Assembly (NCBI GenBank): GCA_046704565.1
Contig: JBJKRP010000383.1
Coordinates: 1 to 15,063 of the forward strand
DNA: 15,063 nt
Reading direction: 5' to 3'
Source of the DNA: FEN-1297 sp046704565
GTDB taxonomy: Bacteria; Bacteroidota; Ignavibacteria; Ignavibacteriales; Ignavibacteriaceae
In this document: piece after piece, positions 6,924 to 13,766 of the stretch
Layout: each line of letters opens with the position of its first letter
Numbering within the stretch: position 1 is the stretch's first letter
Program-made: the position numbers and the translations under genes
The notes under the pieces: model-generated
Seen by the model: only the letters and a program-made list of their open reading frames with translations
Told to the model about the DNA's origin: nothing
Databases searched by the model: none

Positions 6924-8390
6924 ATGAAAGATATTTGGCTAATTAAAGAAGGTTTAACGTTTGATGATGTTCTGCTTGTCCCCGGTAAATCATCAATCCT
7001 TCCGAGAGAGGTAGACATTGCGACCTACCTGACGCCCGAGATAAAGTTAAATGTACCGCTTATTTCTGCTGCCATGGACACTGTTACTGAATCGGCAATG
7101 GCAATTGCGCTGGCAAGAGAGGGAGGAATAGGCATAATTCATAAAAACATGACTATCGATGCTCAATGCAATGAAGTCGATAAAGTTAAGAGATCGGAAA
7201 GTGGAATGATTAGAGATCCCGTTACTCTTATTCCGGGACAAACAATTGGCGACGCATTGGATATAATGAAGAAATACAGTGTCTCGGGAATACCTGTAGT
7301 TGAAAACAATGGAAAGCTGGTCGGAATATTGACCAACCGTGATCTGCGTTTTGAGCCTAATAAAAAACTTAAGGTTAAAGATCTGATGACAAGCCAGAAT
7401 TTAATTACAGCGCCGCTGCATACCGATTTTGAAAAGGCTGAAAAAATTCTTCAGAAATATAAAATAGAAAAGCTTCCCGTTGTTGACAAGAACGGTATAC
7501 TAAAGGGCTTAATAACTTTTAAAGATATTCAGAAAAAGAAAAAGCACCCTAATGCTTGCAAAGACCAGCACGGCAGACTTAGAGCCGGAGCAGCAGTCGG
7601 AGTAACATTTGACACTCTCGATAGAATGGCAGCACTATATAAAGCCGGAGCAGACGTAATCGTGATAGACACTGCACACGGTCATTCGCAGGGGGTTATG
7701 AAAACAATAAAAGAAGCCAGAAAAAAATTCAAATATGAGCAGATTATTGCTGGGAATATAGGGACTTATGAGGCGGCACTTGATCTTATAGATTGTGGGT
7801 TAGATGCCGTTAAGGTCGGGATCGGTCCGGGGTCCATCTGCACTACCAGGGTTGTTGCCGGGGTCGGAGTTCCACAGGTCACCGCTATTTCCGAGGTGCA
7901 TAGGGCAATAGCAGGTAAGGGGATAAAACTGATTGCTGACGGCGGTATAAAACAAACCGGCGATCTTCCAAAAGCGATCGCCGCCGGAGCAGATTCGGTA
8001 ATGATCGGAGGACTTTTCGCAGGAGTTGAGGAAAGCCCGGGCGAAAAAATTCTTTTTGAAGGAAGAAGTTTTAAAATTTACAGAGGCATGGGCTCACTTT
8101 CCGCAATGAAAAGAGGCAGCAAAGATAGATATTTCCAGGATGCGGAGGATGATATTGCTAAACTTGTCCCTGAAGGCGTTGAGGGAAGAGTGCCGTATAA
8201 GGGGTCTCTTTCCGATACTGTTTACCAATTAGTGGGCGGACTTAGAGCCGCAATGGGTTACTGCGGAGTACGAAACGTAAAAGAACTGCAATCTAAAACT
8301 AAATTCATCAGGATTACTTTATCGGGATTAAAAGAAAGCCATCCTCATGATGTCACAAATACAAAAGAAGCTCCGAACTATCACACTTAA
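6924..8390 (+). CDS. guaB: Inosine-5'-monophosphate dehydrogenase
   Basis: Oxidises IMP to XMP with NAD+, the committed step of guanine nucleotide synthesis, in the cytoplasm. The 488 residues match the bacterial enzyme. The TIM barrel starts at LTFDDVLLVPG (11-21) with SAAMDTVTES at 48-57. Two CBS domains interrupt it, at about 95-205, with PVVEN near 124-128 and MTS at 155-157; these normally bind adenine/guanine nucleotides and tune activity. The barrel resumes with DTAHGHS at 249-255. GPGSICTTR at 301-309 holds the catalytic Cys306, and the mobile flap is near MGSLSAMKRGSKDRYFQ. The start has AAGGA eight bases upstream. It follows the acyl-CoA dehydrogenase by 48 bases, in which I see no clear terminator or promoter. 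Confidence 0.97.
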   Translation: MKDIWLIKEGLTFDDVLLVPGKSSILPREVDIATYLTPEIKLNVPLISAAMDTVTESAMAIALAREGGIGIIHKNMTIDAQCNEVDKVKRSESGMIRDPVTLIPGQTIGDALDIMKKYSVSGIPVVENNGKLVGILTNRDLRFEPNKKLKVKDLMTSQNLITAPLHTDFEKAEKILQKYKIEKLPVVDKNGILKGLITFKDIQKKKKHPNACKDQHGRLRAGAAVGVTFDTLDRMAALYKAGADVIVIDTAHGHSQGVMKTIKEARKKFKYEQIIAGNIGTYEAALDLIDCGLDAVKVGIGPGSICTTRVVAGVGVPQVTAISEVHRAIAGKGIKLIADGGIKQTGDLPKAIAAGADSVMIGGLFAGVEESPGEKILFEGRSFKIYRGMGSLSAMKRGSKDRYFQDAEDDIAKLVPEGVEGRVPYKGSLSDTVYQLVGGLRAAMGYCGVRNVKELQSKTKFIRITLSGLKESHPHDVTNTKEAPNYHT

Positions 8391-8454
8391 AAATAAGGAG
8401 GGTATTATCCGGGGTTGTTTTATTTTTATTTTAGCATGAACACGAATTAAAAGG

Positions 8455-9741
8455 ATGTATAAAGTACTTGTTATAGCTTACTATTTTCCGCCGATGGGCT
8501 TAAGCGGCGTTCAGCGAACACTAAAGTTTACCAAATATATGAAGGACTATAATTGGGACCCTGTTGTTCTTACCGCGGCAAACACCGGTTATTTTGCTCA
8601 CGATAATTCTTTGTTAAAAGAAGCCGAATCGGCAGGTATAAGAATTGTAAGAACCGGCGGAAATGATGTCAACTCTTTACTATCTAGAAAGGGGACTATA
8701 AAGATGCCCCCTGAAATTATTCGAAAGATTTTTCATCTGTTTACTTATACCTTCTTTTTCCCGGATAATAAAATTTCTTGGACAAAGAAGGCAATTAAAA
8801 AAGCAAGAGAAATAATTGCCAAAGAGAAATTTGATTTATTGTTTGTCAGCGCGCCTCCGTTTTCTTCGATAAATATGGCTGTTAAGCTGAAAAAGGAATT
8901 TAACATTCCGTTGGTAATCGACTACCGGGATTTGTGGTACGGCAACCAGTTTGCATTTTATCCAACGCCATTGCATAAGCTTCTTCATAAGAATATGGAG
9001 TATAAAGCGCTTAAAGCAGCCGAAAAGATAATTGCGACGAACAGGAAGATGAAGGAAAAAATCCTTGATAATTATAAGTTCCTTACGTTTGAGGATATCT
9101 ATATAATTCCTCACGGCTATGACCCGGCTGATTTTAAAAATTTAAAAAAAGCGGAGAAGTCAAAGGAGAAAATGCATATAACTTATTCGGGCATATTTTA
9201 TGATTTTGTTACCCCAAAATATTTTATTCAGGCATTCAAGAAACTGTCTGTTGAAAGACCGGACGTTACTGCAAATATTGAACTCGGTTTTATAGGCTAC
9301 CTTAGGAATGAAAATAGGAAGCTTATTAAAAAATTAAATCTCCAGGGATTTGTTCAGGAATTCGGATACTTAAACCACAGTGATGCCTTGGATAAAATCA
9401 TGGCAAGCGATGTACTATGGATGATGGTTGGTAATGCCAGAAATGCCGATACCATTTCGAGCGGGAAGCTTTACGAATATTTTGGAACAAGAAAGCCGAT
9501 AATTGCTTCTGTCCCTGAAGGTGCATTAAAATCCTCGGCACTGGAATACAAAGCTGCATTTATTACCAAGCCGGACGATGTGGATGAAATAAAAAATACA
9601 ATCTTAAAGGTATATGAGTTGTATTTGGCAGGCAGCTTACCTCTTCCGGATGAAGAGTTTGTTGAAAAACATAGAAGGGATTTTCTAACAGAACTTTTAA
9701 CAAAGCAATTTCAATTTTTAGTAAAGGAAGAGATTATATGA
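8455..9741 (+). CDS. GT4-type glycosyltransferase
   Basis: GT-B fold glycosyltransferase of 428 residues that transfers a sugar from a nucleotide-sugar donor, probably to a surface polysaccharide or lipid-linked glycan. VLVIAYYFPPMGLSGVQR at 4-21 is the typical N-terminal loop of this group. DYRDLW lies at 156-161 and IIPHGYDPADF at 218-228. The donor-side motif SGKLYEYFGTRKPIIAS lies at 336-352, where Glu341 should bind the nucleotide-sugar. No membrane segment is obvious. The start codon is not preceded by a properly spaced Shine-Dalgarno (AAAAGG abuts the ATG), yet the protein begins exactly where the family begins. The last four bases, ATGA, overlap the purD start, which implies translational coupling. 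Donor and acceptor are unknown. Confidence 0.88.
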   Translation: MYKVLVIAYYFPPMGLSGVQRTLKFTKYMKDYNWDPVVLTAANTGYFAHDNSLLKEAESAGIRIVRTGGNDVNSLLSRKGTIKMPPEIIRKIFHLFTYTFFFPDNKISWTKKAIKKAREIIAKEKFDLLFVSAPPFSSINMAVKLKKEFNIPLVIDYRDLWYGNQFAFYPTPLHKLLHKNMEYKALKAAEKIIATNRKMKEKILDNYKFLTFEDIYIIPHGYDPADFKNLKKAEKSKEKMHITYSGIFYDFVTPKYFIQAFKKLSVERPDVTANIELGFIGYLRNENRKLIKKLNLQGFVQEFGYLNHSDALDKIMASDVLWMMVGNARNADTISSGKLYEYFGTRKPIIASVPEGALKSSALEYKAAFITKPDDVDEIKNTILKVYELYLAGSLPLPDEEFVEKHRRDFLTELLTKQFQFLVKEEII

Positions 9742-11015
9742 ATGTCTTATTAATAGGGTCGGGCGGAAGGGAAAATGCCTTAGCATATAAGATATCTCAG
9801 AGCGGGCTGCTGGACAAACTTTTCATAGCACCTGGAAATCCGGGAACAAAATTTCTCGGAGAAAATGTCTCAATTCATTTAAGCGATTTTAAATCCGTAC
9901 ATGAATTTTGTCTTTATAACAAGATCGAACTGGTAGTTGTAGGACCGGAGCAGCCGCTTGTAGATGGCATCTCTGATTATCTCCGAAGTAAAGGTTTGAA
10001 AGTATTCGGTCCTAATAAACGGGCAGCCGAGATAGAAGCATATAAATCCTTTGCGAAGCGTCTAATGGTGGATTACAAAATTCCAACCGCAGCTTATGCC
10101 GAGTTCAATTCCAATCAGTTGAGTAATGCTAAGGAATATCTACATAGCCAAAAGTTTCCGTGTGTAATAAAAGCCGATGGACTCGCCGCCGGGAAAGGCG
10201 TACTTATATGTAATAATATTTCCGAAGCTGAAACAGCTATTGATGAAATTTTTCTTGATAGAGTTTTTGGTGCCGCGGGTGATAAATTAATTATCGAAGA
10301 ATTTATGAAAGGGGAGGAAGCCTCGATTTTTGCAATAACCGACGGAGATAATTTTGTTTGCCTTCCTTCCGCACAGGACCATAAAAGAATAGGTAATAAC
10401 GATACCGGTAAGAATACCGGCGGAATGGGCGCCTATTCTCCCGCGCCTGTAGTTACGAAAACCATCTTAGACGAAGTAGAAAACAATATAATTAAACCTA
10501 TTCTTGAAGCATTGAAAACCGAGAATAGAAAATTCAACGGATGTTTGTATTGCGGCTTAATGATAACGGAATCGGTGGCTAAGGTCGTGGAATTTAATTG
10601 CCGTTTCGGTGATCCGGAAACTCAGGCAGTACTGCCTTTGTTGGAGGGCGACTTCTTAAAATTACTTTATTCTGCTGCTGAAGGGAATCTGGATAAAGAT
10701 GCTGTAAGATATAGCGGCGGGGCTGCTGTGTGCGTTGTTGCGGCTTCCAACGGATACCCGGAAACTTATGAAAAAGGGTTTGAGATTACGGGTTTCAAAG
10801 AAACAGAAGAGGATATTGTTGTCTTTCATGCCGGCACTAAAGAAGCTGAGGGTAAAATCTTAACGAACGGCGGCAGAGTTTTGGGAGTTACCGCTGTTGT
10901 AAAAGACAATGATTTGAAGCAGGCTAAAGAGAAGGCATACCGCGCCCTGGAAAAAATTAGTTTCAAAAACATTTATTACAGGACCGATATAGCCGACAAG
11001 GCTCTAAGAAAATAA
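9738..11015 (+). CDS. purD: Phosphoribosylamine-glycine ligase (GAR synthetase)
   Basis: ATP-grasp ligase that joins glycine to phosphoribosylamine, step two of purine synthesis. Length 425 is typical. Domains: N-terminal LIGSGGRENALA at 5-16 and VVVGPEQPLVDG at 66-77; ATP-grasp with VFGPNKRAAEIE at 89-100, KADGLAAGKGV at 145-155, and QDHKRIGNNDTGKNTGGMG at 213-231; metal-binding EFNCRFGDPETQ at 285-296; and a C-terminal lid with GGRVLGVTA. The start is coupled to the upstream glycosyltransferase by an ATGA overlap, with GGAAGAG upstream inside that gene. guaB lies two genes upstream, so purine enzymes bracket a glycosyltransferase. The gene ends 68 bases before the tRNA-Leu 3' end, facing it. 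Confidence 0.97.
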   Translation: MNVLLIGSGGRENALAYKISQSGLLDKLFIAPGNPGTKFLGENVSIHLSDFKSVHEFCLYNKIELVVVGPEQPLVDGISDYLRSKGLKVFGPNKRAAEIEAYKSFAKRLMVDYKIPTAAYAEFNSNQLSNAKEYLHSQKFPCVIKADGLAAGKGVLICNNISEAETAIDEIFLDRVFGAAGDKLIIEEFMKGEEASIFAITDGDNFVCLPSAQDHKRIGNNDTGKNTGGMGAYSPAPVVTKTILDEVENNIIKPILEALKTENRKFNGCLYCGLMITESVAKVVEFNCRFGDPETQAVLPLLEGDFLKLLYSAAEGNLDKDAVRYSGGAAVCVVAASNGYPETYEKGFEITGFKETEEDIVVFHAGTKEAEGKILTNGGRVLGVTAVVKDNDLKQAKEKAYRALEKISFKNIYYRTDIADKALRK

Positions 11016-11028
11016 TGGAAGGGCAAAC

Positions 11029-11067
11029 CTCACTGAACATCTAAATCGCATTGCGTTGTTCAGTGAG
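11029..11067. terminator. 11-bp inverted repeat between purD and tRNA-Leu
   Basis: CTCACTGAACA at 11029-11039 and TGTTCAGTGAG at 11057-11067 form a perfect 11-bp stem around a 17-base loop that itself contains CGC-ATT-GCG. It sits 13 bases after the purD stop and 16 bases beyond the tRNA 3' end, so it could end transcription from both sides. Neither flank has a T-run, so it may instead protect RNA ends or be a dispersed repeat. Confidence 0.5.
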
Positions 11068-11083
11068 CGGGGACTTTAAATCG

Positions 11084-11169
11084 TACCGAAAGCCGGACTC
11101 GAACCGGCACCTGGTGTGAGCCAGACTGGATTTTGAGTCCAGCGCGTCTACCAATTCCGCCATTTCGGC
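11084..11169 (-). tRNA. tRNA-Leu, anticodon CAA
   Basis: Class II tRNA reading UUG codons. On the minus strand the acceptor 5' side GCCGAAA pairs with TTTCGGT. The D-arm region is GCGGAATTGGTAGACGC. The anticodon stem CTGGA/TCCAG encloses CTCAAAA, giving anticodon CAA. The long variable arm is CTGG-CTCACA-CCAG. The T-arm GCCGG/CCGGC encloses TTCGAGT. The discriminator is A (11084) and the next bases are CGA, so CCA must be added by enzyme. The first acceptor pair is G1-U72 rather than the G-C of the E. coli homologue. The gene faces purD and is divergent from glnS. Confidence 0.95.
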
Positions 11170-11202
11170 AAAAAGAAAATTTTTCTTTCGAAATTTGCGT
11201 CG

Positions 11203-11233
11203 TAAATCTATGCCTTATTTATTTTATTATCAA
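11203..11233 (-). promoter_or_regulatory. Candidate promoter for tRNA-Leu
   Basis: On the minus strand TTG (11233-11231), a 20-base spacer and TAGATTTA (11210-11203) match the Bacteroidota -33/-7 pattern except the last base of the -7 box. Transcription would begin about 25-30 bases before the tRNA 5' end, leaving an AT-rich leader with an AAAGAAAA/TTTTCTTT palindrome. Confidence 0.35.
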
Positions 11234-11246
11234 GACGAATATAGAA

Positions 11247-11277
11247 TTTGCGTGTATTTTTTATTTACTTAACTTTG
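11247..11277 (+). promoter_or_regulatory. Bacteroidota-type promoter for glnS
   Basis: TTTG at 11247-11250, a 19-base spacer, then TAACTTTG at 11270-11277. Both boxes fully match TTTG and TAnnTTTG with ideal spacing, 28 bases before the glnS ATG. This is the clearest promoter in the window and supports the FCB-group assignment. The glnS leader is A-rich with no Shine-Dalgarno. Confidence 0.65.
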
Positions 11278-11305
11278 CAATCAAAATCTTAATAAAAAAA
11301 ATATT

Positions 11306-13000
11306 ATGGACGAAAACAATAATATCCCCGAAAATTTATCTGAAAGAAAACCTAAGAATTTTATATATGAATTAATTGATGAGGATATGGAAACCGGCAG
11401 GTTCAATAAGCGGGTACATACCAGATTTCCCCCGGAACCTAACGGCTATCTTCATATAGGGCATGCCGCTTCAATCTGCCTTAATTACGGAATTGCAAAA
11501 GATTATAACGGGAAGTTCAATTTACGCTTTGACGATACAAACCCTGAAAAGGAAGAAACCGAATATGTGGATTCTATTATCGAGGATGTAAGATGGCTTG
11601 GCGGAAACTTTGAGGATAGGATTTTTTATGCTTCGGATTATTTTGGGCAGATGTATGATTGGGCAGTAGTACTGATTAAAAAAGGTAAAGCTTATGTGGA
11701 TGACCTGAGCGCTGATGATATAAGAAAGTTAAGAGGGACCCTTACCGAGCCGGGGAAGGAAAGCCCGTTCCGCGGCAGAAGTGTTGCAGAAAATTTAGAT
11801 TTATTTGAAAGAATGCGTAAGGGCGAATTTAAGAACGGCGAAAAAGTTTTACGAGCTAAAATTGATATGTCGTCGCCGAACCTGAATCTACGCGATCCGA
11901 TTATGTACCGTATTGTCCATGCAGATCATCATAGACATGGGACTAAATGGTGTATTTATCCTACTTACGATTGGGCTCACGGTCTGGAGGACTCAATAGA
12001 AAAGGTGACTCATTCAATCTGCACGCTCGAATTTGAAAACCATCGTCCTCTTTATGATTGGTTTCTCGACGAGCTTGGAATTTATCATCCTCAGCAAATA
12101 GAATTTGCAAGGATCAATTTGAACTATACCGTTATGAGCAAACGAAAGCTGCTGAAGCTTGTCCAGGAAAATTACGTTGACGGCTGGGACGATCCGCGGA
12201 TGCCCACGATTTCGGCATTACGCAGGAGAGGATATACTCCGGAAGCGATAAGAAACTTTACAGATAATTCCGGGATTGCAAAGCGTGACAAAGTAAGCGA
12301 CTATGCGCTTCTCGAATTTTCTATCCGTGAAGATTTAAATAAAAAATCACAACGGGCAATGGCTGTGCTAAAACCGTTAAAGGTTGTTATTACTAACTTC
12401 CCGGAAGGAGAAGTTGAAGAACTTGACGCGGTAAATAATCCCGAAGATTCAACAGCCGGAACACGTAAGATTCCGTTTTCCCGAGAGATCTTTATTGAAA
12501 AGACTGACTTTATGGAAAATCCGCCTAAAGGATATCATCGTTTAATTCCGGGCGGCGAGGTCAGGCTTCGATATGCATACATTATTAAATGCGAAGAAGT
12601 AATTAAAAATTCCGAAGGCGAAGTAACTGAGCTTAGGTGCACGTTTGATCCGGAAACAAAAAGCGGATCGGGCACAAGCAAGAAAAAAGTAAAAGGTACA
12701 ATTCATTGGGTCTCAGCCTCTCATTCCGTAAAGGCTGAAGTCAGACTCTACGACAGACTTTTTTTAGTAGAAGAGCCGGACGCTGATAAAGGAAAAGATT
12801 TTCTTGAATTACTTAATCCGAATTCATTAGAAATAATCCCGGATGCATTAGTTGAACCATCTTTAAAGAATTCAGAGAAGGGAGACAGATTCCAGTTCGA
12901 GCGCCAGGGATACTTTTGTGTTGATACAAAATATTCTTCGCGTGAAAAGCTTGTATTCAACAGAACCGTAACACTTAAGGATTGCTGGACAAAGAAATAA
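11306..13000 (+). CDS. glnS: Glutaminyl-tRNA synthetase
   Basis: Class I aminoacyl-tRNA synthetase that charges tRNA-Gln with glutamine in the cytoplasm. Of the 564 residues, the Rossmann fold begins with PPEPNGYLHIGHA at 42-54 (HIGH motif at 50-53). LRFDDTNPEKE at 73-83 is characteristic of the GlnRS/GluRS group. PTYDWAHGLEDSIE at 219-232 and THSICTLEFENHR at 235-247 are GlnRS-type active-site segments. VMSKRKL at 276-282 is the KMSKS counterpart. The C-terminal anticodon-binding beta-barrels extend to the end, with TIHWVSASHSVKAEVRLYDRLF as landmark. ATG at 11306 follows an A-rich leader and the promoter described at 11247-11277. Its presence implies direct Gln-tRNA charging rather than reliance on the amidotransferase route. 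Confidence 0.97.
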   Translation: MDENNNIPENLSERKPKNFIYELIDEDMETGRFNKRVHTRFPPEPNGYLHIGHAASICLNYGIAKDYNGKFNLRFDDTNPEKEETEYVDSIIEDVRWLGGNFEDRIFYASDYFGQMYDWAVVLIKKGKAYVDDLSADDIRKLRGTLTEPGKESPFRGRSVAENLDLFERMRKGEFKNGEKVLRAKIDMSSPNLNLRDPIMYRIVHADHHRHGTKWCIYPTYDWAHGLEDSIEKVTHSICTLEFENHRPLYDWFLDELGIYHPQQIEFARINLNYTVMSKRKLLKLVQENYVDGWDDPRMPTISALRRRGYTPEAIRNFTDNSGIAKRDKVSDYALLEFSIREDLNKKSQRAMAVLKPLKVVITNFPEGEVEELDAVNNPEDSTAGTRKIPFSREIFIEKTDFMENPPKGYHRLIPGGEVRLRYAYIIKCEEVIKNSEGEVTELRCTFDPETKSGSGTSKKKVKGTIHWVSASHSVKAEVRLYDRLFLVEEPDADKGKDFLELLNPNSLEIIPDALVEPSLKNSEKGDRFQFERQGYFCVDTKYSSREKLVFNRTVTLKDCWTKK

Positions 13001-13017
13001 TTCCTAATGAATTTTAA

Positions 13018-13253
13018 TTTGACAGATTCCCTCTTCGCACTTCATTCGAATTAACAGAAATTTATTCCTTCACTGTCTTATCTGCAAAATTAGGCTTAAA
13101 GTCTCAATCATTAAGCCAAATGATTTCCGGGGATTAAAAGTTATTAAGAATTTTCACGAAATAAACCTCGAAGCGGCTACGAACTTAAAGGTAAAATTCG
13201 GAACAGGGCAGCATGGAGAACTTGAGCGAAGACTTCCGATACTTTTCAAATGA
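13018..13253 (+). pseudogene. Probable remnant of an XRE-type helix-turn-helix regulator
   Basis: Within the 346-base gap after glnS, one frame (13018-13137) reads ...LTEIYSFTVLSAKLGLKSQ then SLSQMISGD and a stop, closely resembling the HTH core of Bacteroidota XRE regulators (KKLGxKSQ..LSxxISG). A second frame, entered around 13131 and ending at TGA 13251-13253, continues as LKVIKNFHEINLE, which resembles the following segment of the same family (LKxIxxFPEINLEWLLTG). About ten residues expected between the parts are missing, consistent with an out-of-frame deletion. No start codon is present at the 5' end. Two family-like fragments in the right order make a decayed gene more likely than chance, but the alignment is from memory. 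Confidence 0.4.
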
Positions 13254-13300
13254 TGCTGGTTCTTGATAATAAATTTTCCTAACTTTCAATTGTAGTTATT

Positions 13301-13310
13301 ATAGATCTAT
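13301..13310. promoter_or_regulatory. Short palindrome upstream of DUF3788, possible operator
   Basis: ATAGATCTAT is a perfect 10-base palindrome, 36 bases before the ATG at 13347, where a promoter would be expected. It lies 48 bases after the HTH remnant. A role as binding site is guesswork; short AT-rich palindromes arise by chance. Confidence 0.18.
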
Positions 13311-13346
13311 TTGATTTTTAATACAAAAGGAACAGGAGGAAGGTAA

Positions 13347-13766
13347 ATGCAAAATGGAATTTTTACAAACAGCGATGTCAAACCTGATAAACGAATGCTT
13401 GCCGATGCCTTGGGGACAACCTTTAAATACTGGAAAGATATAAAGTCAAATCTTGAAAAAGATTTCGGGACTTTAACCGAAGAGTGGAAATATTACGGAA
13501 AGAATACCTGGTGGGTTATGAAACTTGTAAGCAGAACCAGAAACATGTTCTTTTTTACTCCGTGCGACAAATTTTTTAGAATTTCCTTTATTTTCGGGGA
13601 TCGAGCCGTTACTGCGGTCGAGAATAGCGAGCTTCCAGAAAACATAAAATCGGAACTGAAAAACGCAAAAAAGTTTGTTGAAGGCAGAGGTCTCCATATA
13701 AACGTGAATGTTCAGAGCGATGTTAAAATTGTGCTTAAGCTTGCCGCGATAAAGATGAAGAATTAA
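13347..13766 (+). CDS. DUF3788 family protein
   Basis: Small soluble protein of 139 residues, matching from memory the DUF3788 family common in Bacteroidota and Firmicutes. The pattern is: an N-terminal helix with P at 13 and LADALG at 18-23; a W-rich stretch (YWKDIK, EEWKYYGKNTWWVMKL) at 28-60; a strand FFFTPCDKFFRISFIFGDRA at 68-87; LPENIKSELKNAKKF at 97-111; and EGRGLHINVNVQSDVK at 113-128, ending with LAAIKMKN. Function is unknown; a distant link to the DUF1801/YdhG fold is possible. The start is well supported: AGGAGGAAGG immediately upstream is the strongest Shine-Dalgarno in the window. It converges with the isochorismatase-fold gene and shares four bases with it. Confidence 0.78.
   Translation: MQNGIFTNSDVKPDKRMLADALGTTFKYWKDIKSNLEKDFGTLTEEWKYYGKNTWWVMKLVSRTRNMFFFTPCDKFFRISFIFGDRAVTAVENSELPENIKSELKNAKKFVEGRGLHINVNVQSDVKIVLKLAAIKMKN

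Noticed and set aside
8836..9114. 92-codon minus-strand frame inside the GT4 gene
   Set aside because: Antisense to conserved GT4 motifs; highly basic shadow translation.
11172..11190. AAAGAAAA/TTTTCTTT palindrome just upstream of tRNA-Leu
   Set aside because: It has virtually no loop and is pure A/T-G; more likely a composition effect in the tRNA leader than a functional hairpin.
11133..11375. 80-codon plus-strand frame covering the tRNA-Leu and glnS start
   Set aside because: It begins inside the tRNA gene, crosses the glnS promoter and overlaps the true glnS start out of frame; no ribosome binding site and no protein-like pattern.
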